A stretch of 7,641 nt of DNA from the NCBI GenBank assembly GCA_934467435.1, contig CAKSLR010000064.1:1-7641 (forward strand), read 5' to 3'. The position numbers and the translations under genes were made by a program. Source of the stretch: an uncultured Eubacteriales bacterium. Its GTDB lineage: Bacteria > Bacillota > Clostridia > Oscillospirales > CAG-272. Below are positions 1 through 6,297 of the stretch, piece by piece. Position 1 is the first letter of the stretch. Every line of letters starts with the position of its first letter. The notes below the pieces were generated by a model. That model saw only the letters and a list, made by a program, of their open reading frames with translations. It ran no database searches and was not told where the DNA came from.

Positions 1-127
1 CGGTCGTGCCCTTGGTTTTATCGGGGTCCGTCGTCGGAACATTACCCGGACAGGCACAGAAGAGCAACATGAGGGAAACGAGCAGCACGCAGAGAGCCGC
101 GCGCCACAGGGAATGGTTCTTTTTCAT
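1..127 (-). CDS. Probable lipoprotein, N-terminal fragment (gene runs off the left edge)
   Basis: Only the first 42 codons are present. The protein begins MKKNHSLW, followed by a hydrophobic stretch (about residues 10-25) and a Cys at 26 in the context LLFCAC-PG, then a Thr/Pro/Asp-rich hydrophilic segment. This is the layout of a type II (lipoprotein) signal peptide with Cys26 as the likely lipidated residue. The -3 position is Phe rather than the usual Leu, so the lipobox is imperfect. An AAAGGAG ribosome binding site (134-140) lies 6 bases before the ATG, and a good promoter lies further upstream. The gene follows the GH42 gene in the same direction but has its own promoter and sits beyond a terminator, so it is a separate unit. 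The mature domain is outside the window. It might be a sugar-binding protein given the neighbours, but nothing visible shows that. Confidence 0.75.
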   Translation of the reverse strand, partial: MKKNHSLWRAALCVLLVSLMLLFCACPGNVPTTDPDKTKGTT

Positions 128-167
128 AATGTACTCCTTTTTTCAAAATGATCTTTACGATCGCTTT

Positions 168-197
168 ATTATACCATTTTTTCCGCCGCAAAAGCAA
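168..197 (-). promoter_or_regulatory. Sigma-A-type promoter of the lipoprotein gene
   Basis: Read on the minus strand, there is TTGCTT (192-197), an 18-base spacer and TATAAT (168-173). A TG one base before the -10 makes it an extended -10 promoter (TGGTATAAT). It lies about 40 bases upstream of the lipoprotein start codon. The spacer contains GCGGAAAAA, also found in the araC/GH31 intergenic region, but this match is short and A-rich. Confidence 0.75.
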
Positions 198-274
198 GAT
201 GGACGGTGTAGAAAAATGACAGGTTTTTTTGTGCAAACTGTACAACAATTTTCCCGCCCGCCGGTGCTTTTTCC

Positions 275-309
275 AAAAAGAGGCACCGCCGCGGCGGTGC
301 CTCTTTTTT
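275..309. terminator. Rho-independent terminator after the GH42 gene
   Basis: There is a perfect palindrome, GAGGCACCGCCG (280-291) with CGGCGGTGCCTC (292-303), flanked by AAAAA on the left and TTTTTT on the right. It folds into a long GC-rich stem with a minimal loop. Read on the minus strand it follows the GH42 stop codon at 315 by a few bases and ends in a U-tract, so it should end the oxidoreductase-isomerase-GH42 transcript before the lipoprotein promoter. Its symmetry would let it act in both directions. Confidence 0.9.
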
Positions 310-314
310 GCCTT

Positions 315-2357
315 TTATTTTTCCTCGTGCAGGAAGAGATACCCGTAGGGCGGAAGTTCGACGCGCTCCCCTGCCCGGTAGGTCTTGCCGGTCAGAATAT
401 CGCTGCCGCCGAACGGCAAAGCGGTACTGCCCGCCGCGCGCCCGGTACACTCAAATGCTGTGAACACTTTGCCGTAAGCGCCGTCCAGCAGGCTGTTCTG
501 CACGTTCGGGCTGCCGTCGGCCAGCGGGGCAATCCCGCACTCGGCAAGCACCTTTCCGATGAATCTGCCGTAGCTTTCGGCATCCAACTGCGTACCGAGC
601 AGAAGGATGCGCCCGCGCCCCACGCGCGTTTCGGTAATGGCGGCGTAGCCGGGCAGGTAATCATCTCCGCCCTCGGCGTAGGTGGCGAGGGTTTTTACCC
701 CTTCCCCGGGGACCAGGGCGTCGTAGGTCATGGGAATGGTTGTGTACGTTTCGCCCCCCTCGCCGACAAGCGATGTCAGCGGCGGCATGGCGATATCGCG
801 CGCCACCCAATCTTCTTTGCGTGGCGCGGGCATGTAGAAGGCGCGGCGCACGTTTGCCCAGTCCTCCAGGTGCCCGTAGGGGGCGTTTTTATACTTGCGC
901 CCTTCGGGGGTCAGGACATCGGAGAGCGGCCCCACCACCCAGGTGCCGCCGTTTTCCACCCAGGGCAGAATCCGGTCGGCAAAGCCGCTTTCCTCAATGG
1001 TGTAATGCTGCGCGGTAATGAGTACGCGATAGGGGGAAAGATCGGTGCCTGCATGGATGACATCGGGGCGGTAATGTGCCGCCACCAGCGGCGCATGCAC
1101 GTTGTTCATGATATAACTGCGGTAATCGCAGGGGGAATTCGTCATGGGAATATACATCTGCAGGTAGTGTGGCTTGGCGGCGTACTCTACGGCAATGCCG
1201 CTCTGTACGGGGCGCGTGCCCTCGAGCATGGGGCGCAGTTTGTCAAGCGAATGCGCCACCTCGCGGATTTCGTCCGCCATCTGCATCTCCCTGCCCCAGG
1301 AATCGACCACCGAGCCGTGCATCTGCTCCCACCCCGCATAGTGCGAGCGGAAGAGCCAGTAAAAATTCGCCTCTCCGCCAAGGGCAAAGGGGAAGAGGGA
1401 GTTGGCAGCGCAGAACCCTTTGCGGCGCGGGGCGTTCGGCTGATTGCCGCCGTTCCAGCAGGCAGAGGTTTCGGTGACCCAGAAGGGGCGGTTCTTCATA
1501 TTCCGCAGAAAATCCCCGTACAGGGAGAAGAACGCGGGACCCGAATAATGGTTGATTTCCAGGATGTCGGTCTTTTCGTTGGCTTCCTCAAAATCAAACT
1601 GCTGCGTGGGCATCATATCGGTGCCGACGGGGGCTTGGGTGTAGCGGTGCAGAATGTCGATCTGCTCGTTGCAGAAATCGGCATACATATCGTTCTCAAA
1701 CGCCGCCCACGCCATGCGGTGGGAGGGGTGGAAGGCATGGGTGGGATGCGGGGTATCCACCTCGTCGATGGAGGAGAAATCCATGCTCCAGGTATAGTTG
1801 CCCCAGGCATCGTTCAGGGCTTTGACATCGCCGTAGCGGCGGCGCAGCCAGTCATGCCAGGCGGCGGTGCAGGAGGGGCAGGCGCAGCCTTCCCCGCGGG
1901 CAATAACGGTGATCTCGTTATCAATCTGCCAACCGATGATGTTTTCATCGTTCCCGAATTCCTTTGCCATCTCCTCCACAATGCGGCGGCAATAGGCACG
2001 GTAACGGGGATTGGTGGGGCAGGAAACGCGGCGCGACCCGTGCGTGCAGGGGTGCATGCCGTTCGGTTGCAGCATGATCTCGGGGTAGCGGTGCTCCATC
2101 CAGGAAGGCGGGGTAGCGGAGGGGGTACACATAATGACCGAAATGCCCCGTGCGCGGCACTTATCCACCACTTCACGGAACAGGGAAAAGTCAAATTTGC
2201 CGTCCTCCGGCTCCATATTCGACCACGCGAACTCGGCAATCCGCACGGCGTTCAGCCCATGGGATACCATCAGGTCAAGGTCTTCGTCGATCTGGGAGCG
2301 ATCCCATGCCTCCGGGTAATATGCCGACCCGAAATACGGCGGTTTGAAATCGTACAT
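315..2357 (-). CDS. GH42 family beta-galactosidase-type glycoside hydrolase
   Basis: A 680-residue protein of normal length for GH42. GH42 members hydrolyse beta-D-galactosides, sometimes alpha-L-arabinopyranosides or beta-D-fucosides, with retention. The N-terminal TIM barrel (about 8-385) opens with FGSAYYPEAW and carries GWQIDNEI, where Glu148 after Asn147 is the expected acid/base. FWVTETSACW has Glu296 as the expected nucleophile. AGWEQMHGSVVDSWG (341-355) resembles the conserved GH42 stretch before the trimerisation domain. Cys104 and the Cys158-x-Cys160-x-x-Cys163 cluster match the structural zinc site of some GH42 enzymes. A middle trimerisation-like domain (about 390-600) and a small C-terminal beta domain follow. 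No signal peptide is seen, so it is probably cytoplasmic. The start at MYDF is chosen because AAAGGA lies 6 bases upstream; an in-frame ATG at 2411 would add 18 residues across a hairpin and has no well-placed binding site. The exact substrate is not readable from sequence. Confidence 0.93.
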   Translation of the reverse strand: MYDFKPPYFGSAYYPEAWDRSQIDEDLDLMVSHGLNAVRIAEFAWSNMEPEDGKFDFSLFREVVDKCRARGISVIMCTPSATPPSWMEHRYPEIMLQPNGMHPCTHGSRRVSCPTNPRYRAYCRRIVEEMAKEFGNDENIIGWQIDNEITVIARGEGCACPSCTAAWHDWLRRRYGDVKALNDAWGNYTWSMDFSSIDEVDTPHPTHAFHPSHRMAWAAFENDMYADFCNEQIDILHRYTQAPVGTDMMPTQQFDFEEANEKTDILEINHYSGPAFFSLYGDFLRNMKNRPFWVTETSACWNGGNQPNAPRRKGFCAANSLFPFALGGEANFYWLFRSHYAGWEQMHGSVVDSWGREMQMADEIREVAHSLDKLRPMLEGTRPVQSGIAVEYAAKPHYLQMYIPMTNSPCDYRSYIMNNVHAPLVAAHYRPDVIHAGTDLSPYRVLITAQHYTIEESGFADRILPWVENGGTWVVGPLSDVLTPEGRKYKNAPYGHLEDWANVRRAFYMPAPRKEDWVARDIAMPPLTSLVGEGGETYTTIPMTYDALVPGEGVKTLATYAEGGDDYLPGYAAITETRVGRGRILLLGTQLDAESYGRFIGKVLAECGIAPLADGSPNVQNSLLDGAYGKVFTAFECTGRAAGSTALPFGGSDILTGKTYRAGERVELPPYGYLFLHEEK

Positions 2358-2363
2358 ATGTTT

Positions 2364-2369
2364 TCCTTT
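2364..2369 (-). promoter_or_regulatory. Ribosome binding site that fixes the GH42 start
   Basis: AAAGGA on the minus strand, 6 bases before the ATG at 2357. It supports the 680-residue form over the in-frame ATG at 2411, which directly follows the upstream gene's stop codon. Confidence 0.8.
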
Positions 2370-2377
2370 CTCTCGGG

Positions 2378-2408
2378 AAGAGCCGGGCATGCGCCCGGCT
2401 CTTTTTTT
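2378..2408. terminator. Intercistronic stem-loop; U-tract only in the plus direction
   Basis: An 11-bp perfect stem, AAGAGCCGGGC (2378-2388) with GCCCGGCTCTT (2393-2403), encloses a 4-base loop. On the plus strand it is followed by seven T (2402-2408), a textbook terminator, yet no plus-strand gene leads into it. In the direction of the operon (minus) the stem is preceded by A7 and followed only by UCUUCCCG, so termination there should be weak. It sits between the isomerase stop and the GH42 ribosome binding site. It may cap the 3' end of the upstream message, set the relative level of GH42, or block antisense transcripts. The stem itself is certain; the role is inferred. Confidence 0.7.
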
Positions 2409-2411
2409 CAT

Positions 2412-3164
2412 TTAGCCGTAAATCTTTTTTGCCTCCATCAGGCTCTCTTCGGGCGGCAGGAGCGGTTTGTATTCCAGCCCGCAGGAGCCGGTGTAGCCCG
2501 CACGATCGATGGCTGCGAAAATCACGCGGTAGTCGCTTTCGCCGTACTGCAACTCGTTTCTGCCGGGATGCCCTGCGCTGTGCAGGTGGGCGATGCAATC
2601 GAGGTGGTTGACCACGCTCGGGATAATATTGCCCTCGCTGACCTGCTGATGATAGATGTCATACACGATTTTGACAAGCGGATGATCCACCTCATGGATG
2701 ATGTCAAACGCCTCGTTCGCGTGCACCAGGTAATAGCCGGGGTGATTGACCAGAACATTCAGCGGTTCCAGCATAATGGTGACGCCGTATTCTTCGAGAA
2801 TCGGCTTCGCCTCCTCCAGCGTACGCACGATGGTGGCATGCTGCATCGCGCGTTCCGCCCCGGTATCGGGGCCGACCTGGGTAATCAGGCGGCGCACACC
2901 GAGTTCCTTTGCGGCGGCGCAACTCTCGCGCAGCCCGGCAAGCCAGGCGCGGCGGAAGGCAGGGTCGGTCATGCGGAATTCGGTCGTGCACATACTGAGC
3001 AGTTCCACCCCCGATTCTTCACACGCGGCACGCACCGCGGCAAAGTCCAGCCCCTTCCAGGCATAGGTCTCGGCAGCGTCAAACCCGAGGGCGCCGACGC
3101 GGCGAATGGCATCGTGAAACGGTATGCCGCCGAAAAAACAGGGAACAGGCACACAAAGACGCAT
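2412..3164 (-). CDS. Hydroxypyruvate-isomerase-like sugar isomerase/epimerase (TIM barrel, AP-endonuclease-2 fold)
   Basis: A 250-residue cytoplasmic protein with the signature of the hydroxypyruvate isomerase branch of the xylose-isomerase-like TIM barrels: MLEPLN (Glu133), VYDIYHQQ (Asp169, His172), HLHSAGHPGRNEL (His193, His195, Arg202), YGESDYRVIF, and GLEYKP (Glu231) near the C-terminus. Glu133, Asp169 and Glu231 are the positions expected to bind the divalent metal and catalyse proton transfer. Members of this fold interconvert ketose/aldose or hydroxypyruvate/tartronate semialdehyde, or epimerise keto sugars; sequence alone does not choose. The start MRLCVPVP is fixed by GGAGG 9 bases upstream, inside the end of the oxidoreductase gene. 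The two genes are separated by a single base, so translational coupling is likely. Next to glycosidases and a Gfo/Idh/MocA dehydrogenase, a role on an oxidised or isomerised sugar is more likely than glyoxylate metabolism. Confidence 0.85.
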   Translation of the reverse strand: MRLCVPVPCFFGGIPFHDAIRRVGALGFDAAETYAWKGLDFAAVRAACEESGVELLSMCTTEFRMTDPAFRRAWLAGLRESCAAAKELGVRRLITQVGPDTGAERAMQHATIVRTLEEAKPILEEYGVTIMLEPLNVLVNHPGYYLVHANEAFDIIHEVDHPLVKIVYDIYHQQVSEGNIIPSVVNHLDCIAHLHSAGHPGRNELQYGESDYRVIFAAIDRAGYTGSCGLEYKPLLPPEESLMEAKKIYG

Positions 3165-3165
3165 C

Positions 3166-4179
3166 TCAGTTCTCCTCCCGATCGAAATCAATCACTTCCC
3201 CGCTCTCCATGGAACGGTTGGCGGCAAACGCCATCTTCAGGCTCTTCAGCGCATCCGGATAATCGGAACGGATGGTGGAGGGGTCGCCCGTGCGGACGGC
3301 ATCGAGGAATGCAAAATCCAGCAGTTTGGTCTGATCGACCCCGCGCGGAATATCGCGCGTGCCGGCAGCATCGGTGATGATCAGATTGTTACGCAGGCGG
3401 TAATCGAGCACCATATCCTGCAGGGTGATGTAAAGACCGCAGCGCGGACGCACGCCCTTCGAGTAGCAGCCGCTCACCAGCGTTGCCGTCACGTTGTTTT
3501 CAAAGCGATAAACGGCGGTGGAGTGATCGTCGGTATCATATTCGGGAGAAGCATCGACCCCCGGTTTCACAATCCCGCGCGAGGCAGTCGCATAGACCGA
3601 AAGCGGCTCCCCGTAGAGGAAGCGCAGTCCGTCCACCAGGTGAATATTCTGCTCGACCAGCTGCCCGCCGCAGGTGGACTTCTTCTGCCACCACCAGACG
3701 CCGGGAATACCGCCGACCCACGCGCCGTAAACCAGCCCGCCGGGCGTATGTTTCGGCAATTCGTCCTTCACCATTTCCATCAGGTCAAGATACCGGTCCT
3801 GGAAGCCGACCGAGGTAATCAGCCCCGTTTCCCTGACGCGGCGGGCCACCTGCTCTGCCTCGTCCAGATCCAGGGTCATCGGTTTTTCCACAAGGAACGG
3901 AATGCCCATTTCCACAATGCGCGTTTCCAGATTCACGTGTGCCGTCGGCTCCACGGCAATGAAAATCGCATCCAGCGTCTCCTTGCTCTCATGATCCAGC
4001 AGTTCGGTGTGATCTTTGTAAATCCGTGTGCAACCGAACCGGGCGGCAGCCTTGTTCCGCCGTTCCTCGATGGGGTCGGCAACGCAGACGACCTCTGCCC
4101 CTTCGTAGGCTTCTATCCCCGGCATATGGGCGCCCTGTCTTCCGCCGCAGCCGATCAGACCAATGCGCAGTTTTTTCAT
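3166..4179 (-). CDS. Gfo/Idh/MocA family NAD(P)-dependent oxidoreductase
   Basis: A 337-residue protein of typical family length. The N-terminal Rossmann domain (about 4-120) has GLIGCGGRQGAH (residues 7-18) for dinucleotide binding and Asp35 at the end of the second strand (VCVADP). FLVEKPMTL carries the family Glu-Lys-Pro (98-100) with Lys99 expected at the active site. The C-terminal alpha/beta domain has CGGQLVEQNIHLVD (170-183), matching the family's GG-x-L-x(4)-H-x-x-D pattern, with His180 as a likely catalytic residue. Family members oxidise sugar or inositol hydroxyls, or reduce keto sugars. The ATG at 4179 is preferred: AAAGAGG (4189-4195) lies 9 bases upstream, while the in-frame TTG at 4188 directly abuts that site. 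It is the first gene of a probable three-gene operon and ends one base before the isomerase start. The substrate is unknown. Confidence 0.92.
   Translation of the reverse strand: MKKLRIGLIGCGGRQGAHMPGIEAYEGAEVVCVADPIEERRNKAAARFGCTRIYKDHTELLDHESKETLDAIFIAVEPTAHVNLETRIVEMGIPFLVEKPMTLDLDEAEQVARRVRETGLITSVGFQDRYLDLMEMVKDELPKHTPGGLVYGAWVGGIPGVWWWQKKSTCGGQLVEQNIHLVDGLRFLYGEPLSVYATASRGIVKPGVDASPEYDTDDHSTAVYRFENNVTATLVSGCYSKGVRPRCGLYITLQDMVLDYRLRNNLIITDAAGTRDIPRGVDQTKLLDFAFLDAVRTGDPSTIRSDYPDALKSLKMAFAANRSMESGEVIDFDREEN
3174..3178 (-). promoter_or_regulatory. Ribosome binding site of the isomerase gene, inside the oxidoreductase gene
   Basis: GGAGG on the minus strand, within the last codons of the oxidoreductase gene and 9 bases before the isomerase ATG. 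It rules out the in-frame TTG at 3191, and the TGA-G-ATG junction points to coupled translation. Confidence 0.85.
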
Positions 4180-4234
4180 GATGTGCAACCTCTTTTTCCT
4201 TTATTCGAGGGCAACACGCCCCTTTTTCAATCAC

Positions 4235-4263
4235 ATTATATTGCAGAAAAAGGCGATTGTCAA
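4235..4263 (-). promoter_or_regulatory. Perfect consensus promoter of the oxidoreductase-isomerase-GH42 operon
   Basis: On the minus strand, TTGACA (4258-4263), exactly 17 bases, then TATAAT (4235-4240). Transcription should start near 4228, leaving a leader of about 50 bases. A full consensus promoter on a catabolic operon suggests that repression or a roadblock limits it. The spacer is filled by an element repeated upstream of GH31. The promoter sits in a 130-base gap after the GH31 stop, where no clear terminator is visible, so some readthrough from GH31 is possible. Confidence 0.9.
4242..4256. promoter_or_regulatory. Candidate operator element A, copy 1
   Basis: TGCAGAAAAAGGCGA (plus strand) matches TGCGGAAAAAGGCGA at 6298-6312 in 14 of 15 positions. 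Here it occupies the spacer between -35 and -10 of the oxidoreductase promoter, where a bound protein would block RNA polymerase. The A-run lowers the weight of the match. The function is inferred only from repetition and position. Confidence 0.4.
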
Positions 4264-4270
4264 TGATAGA

Positions 4271-4304
4271 TTCTTGCTCAAAATATCAAATTATTGCGAA
4301 TTGC
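4271..4304. promoter_or_regulatory. Candidate operator element B, two direct repeats 20 bases apart
   Basis: On the plus strand, TTCTTGCTCAAAAT (4271-4284) is followed 20 bases later by TTATTGCGAATTGC (4291-4304); they share TT-x-TTGC and part of the tail. The first matches TTCTTGCGAAAAAT at 6354-6367 in 12 of 14 positions. The pair lies just upstream of the -35 box of the oxidoreductase promoter (7 bases away). About two helical turns between repeats and this placement are usual for AraC-family activator sites. The second repeat is degenerate, so this remains a candidate. Confidence 0.4.
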
Positions 4305-4309
4305 CCGCC

Positions 4310-6229
4310 TCAGCGGATGACCTTGACCTCCGTCACCCGGTAACGGGGGCTCTTCGGCATCGGTTCGTTTGCGGCAAAAGTAAGCAGACGCCCGTCCGCG
4401 CCGTCCTCTGCCAGGCGGCAGAGCGCCCCTTCCGGCGCACCGTACACGCGCAACGTCAGGGCAAAACAGGTATCCTCGGTCACGTAATTCACGGGTTCGG
4501 CAAGCGGCAGCACGCTGCCCGCCTTGACATACACGGGAATGTTTTCGGTTTCGACCGTGTGCCAGCCCCCCTCAAGCGCTTCGCCCGTGAAGAAGTCGTA
4601 CCACTTCCCGTCCGGCAGATACACCTTGCGTTCCCGCGCGGGGGCAAGAATCGGGGCGACCAACATCGCATCCCCGAAGAGGTATTCATCCCCGATATCC
4701 CAGGTGGCGGGGTCGTTTTCATAGTCGCAGACCAGCGCGCGGACGGGCGGTTTTCCGGTCTTGTGATAATCGTAGAACGCCGTATAAAGGTAGGGCAGGA
4801 GCGACATCCGCAGCCGGAAGAGTTCCCGCACGCGGTCGGTGCAGCCGTGCGCCTTCCAGGGCATTTCATTCAGATAGAACGCATTGACCAGCGCCTGCGG
4901 GCTGAAAATGACGTTCTGCACCCGGCGGATGAGATCCTCCGCATTCTCGGCGTGGCGCACCTCCGGCGCCCAGAGCAGACCCGAGAAGCCGGCGTTGCAG
5001 AGCGCGGTAAGGAAATCTTTATGTTCGTACAGGTCGGAATACAGAACAAAGGGATAGGAGGCGGCAAGCGAGCCGAGGTTCCGCACCTCGGAAAGGGTCG
5101 GCGCACCGCCGAGTGCCTCCGAAATCACCTGCGCATAGAGAGTACCGAACAGGCTGTGGTACTGCTCCCCGTCCATGCCGGAAGGAAAGACGGCGCAGTT
5201 CGGGAAGGTCCAGCCGCCCGTATAGTCGCTGCCGTCGCACTCATCGAGTTTGAAGCCGCTGACTCCCTGCCGCACAAAGGTTTTTTGATGGTCGGCAAAA
5301 ATCCGGCGGGCATCGGCGTCGGCAAAGTCGGGCACCAGACCGCCCCAGACGAGGTAATCGCCACTGTGGGGGGCAAGGGCATCGTGAATCGGAGCGGTGG
5401 GGTGGGTAAAGGCATGCTCCCAGAGGTTGACGTGGAAACCGTCCCCCCGCAGCGCGGCAAGCGTTTCGTCCGGGTGCGGGAAACGCTCCGCATCCCAAAG
5501 GAACGAGCAGGAGTAGGCATGCGACTGCCAGCCCGGTTCCATGCCGATGATGTCGCAGGGAATGTCGAGGGCGCGGAATTCCTTCGCCATGGCAACAATC
5601 TGCTCATCGCGGAACTTCATATCGCAACGGTAGAAGCACCCCAGCCCCCACATGGGCGGCAGGCAGCCGCCGCCCGAGAGCAGGTTGTACTGCGAAACAA
5701 TCGAAAGAATGTTCTCCCCCGTGATGTAGTAAATATCCACGCCCTGCGCCTCGGGCACCTCTATCGTCATGATGGAACTGCTGCCCGCATCCTGCACGGC
5801 ATACAGTTCGGCAAACGAGGAGGTCAGGGTCTCAAGCCCCCCGCGCCCGGCGTCCCCGCCCTGCCTGGCTTTGCCGCAATAGAAGGTGGCGTAACGCGCC
5901 GTATCCACATAAATGCCGAATCCCGCCGTGGTGACGAAAAAGGGCACGGGGGCGTGGGAATCGCCGCTGTTGGCGATGGGGTCGGCGTTCGGGCGGATGT
6001 ATTTTTTGGTACCGCGGTGCTGGAACCCCTTCATTTGCAGACCGAACCCGTAAACGCCTGCCTTTGGGTCAATCGGCAGGGTCAGGGTAATGCCGCGGCG
6101 GGAAACGCGGGCGGCGATGGTTCTTGCCCCTTCGGGCATCTCATGCAGAACGGGGCAAAGCGGTGCCGGCGCGAAGCGGGAGGGAACGATTTCCTCCGGC
6201 GCGCCGTAGCGGATCTGATATACGCTCAT
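4310..6229 (-). CDS. Glycoside hydrolase family 31 enzyme (alpha-glycosidase type), divergent active-site motifs
   Basis: A 639-residue protein with GH31 architecture: an N-terminal beta-sandwich (about 1-185, including VYGFGLQMKGF and PFFVTTAGFGIYVD), a TIM barrel (about 190-500) and C-terminal beta domains (LPDGKWYDFFTGE, then about 70 more residues). The barrel carries GFKLDECDGSDYTGGW, where Asp329 of KLDE is the likely nucleophile. It also has SGLLWAPEVR (416-425) at the place where most GH31 enzymes have a Trp-x-Gly-Asp acid/base motif; here Glu423 or another residue must serve. MEPGWQ (230-235) replaces the more usual Asp-rich motif of strand 4. GDEYLFGDAMLVAPI (513-527) is a strong family match. 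GH31 members cleave alpha-linked glucose, xylose, galactose, sulfoquinovose or N-acetylgalactosamine; the specificity here is not assignable. There is no signal peptide. AAAGGA lies 10 bases before the ATG. Its promoter is divergent from the AraC-type regulator. Confidence 0.92.
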   Translation of the reverse strand: MSVYQIRYGAPEEIVPSRFAPAPLCPVLHEMPEGARTIAARVSRRGITLTLPIDPKAGVYGFGLQMKGFQHRGTKKYIRPNADPIANSGDSHAPVPFFVTTAGFGIYVDTARYATFYCGKARQGGDAGRGGLETLTSSFAELYAVQDAGSSSIMTIEVPEAQGVDIYYITGENILSIVSQYNLLSGGGCLPPMWGLGCFYRCDMKFRDEQIVAMAKEFRALDIPCDIIGMEPGWQSHAYSCSFLWDAERFPHPDETLAALRGDGFHVNLWEHAFTHPTAPIHDALAPHSGDYLVWGGLVPDFADADARRIFADHQKTFVRQGVSGFKLDECDGSDYTGGWTFPNCAVFPSGMDGEQYHSLFGTLYAQVISEALGGAPTLSEVRNLGSLAASYPFVLYSDLYEHKDFLTALCNAGFSGLLWAPEVRHAENAEDLIRRVQNVIFSPQALVNAFYLNEMPWKAHGCTDRVRELFRLRMSLLPYLYTAFYDYHKTGKPPVRALVCDYENDPATWDIGDEYLFGDAMLVAPILAPARERKVYLPDGKWYDFFTGEALEGGWHTVETENIPVYVKAGSVLPLAEPVNYVTEDTCFALTLRVYGAPEGALCRLAEDGADGRLLTFAANEPMPKSPRYRVTEVKVIR

Positions 6230-6262
6230 AGGAGAGATATCCTTTCATTTCTGTTTTTTCCC

Positions 6263-6291
6263 ATTGTAGCATACGGAAAATCAAATTACAA
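6263..6291 (-). promoter_or_regulatory. Promoter of the GH31 gene
   Basis: On the minus strand, TTGTAA (6286-6291), 17 bases, then TACAAT (6263-6268) with TG one base before the -10. The -35 box is weak compared with the neighbouring promoters, which fits dependence on an activator bound just upstream. Confidence 0.75.
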
Positions 6292-6297
6292 GCGCCG

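Noticed and set aside
178..186. Possible further copy of element A in the lipoprotein promoter spacer (GCGGAAAAA)
   Set aside because: Only nine bases match and they are dominated by an A-run; not enough to include the lipoprotein in the same regulon.
42..248. Minus-strand 68-codon frame overlapping the lipoprotein start
   Set aside because: It begins upstream of the lipoprotein promoter -10 box and overlaps the better-supported lipoprotein frame, which has a binding site, ATG and signal peptide.
2358..2411. Eighteen-residue N-terminal extension of GH42 from the ATG at 2411
   Set aside because: It would be translated through the hairpin and has no properly spaced ribosome binding site; the GH42 fold begins right after MYDF.
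6..3377. Plus-strand open reading frame of 1123 codons covering the GH42 and isomerase genes
   Set aside because: It is antisense to genes with clear family motifs, has no ribosome binding site or recognisable domain, and its composition is typical of a shadow frame in GC-rich coding DNA.
4180..4188. TTG start three codons upstream of the oxidoreductase ATG
   Set aside because: It directly abuts the AAAGAGG ribosome binding site, leaving no spacing; the ATG at 4179 has 9 bases.
3124..4266. Plus-strand open reading frame of 380 codons opposite the oxidoreductase gene
   Set aside because: Antisense shadow of a well-supported Gfo/Idh/MocA gene; no recognisable motif or start signal.
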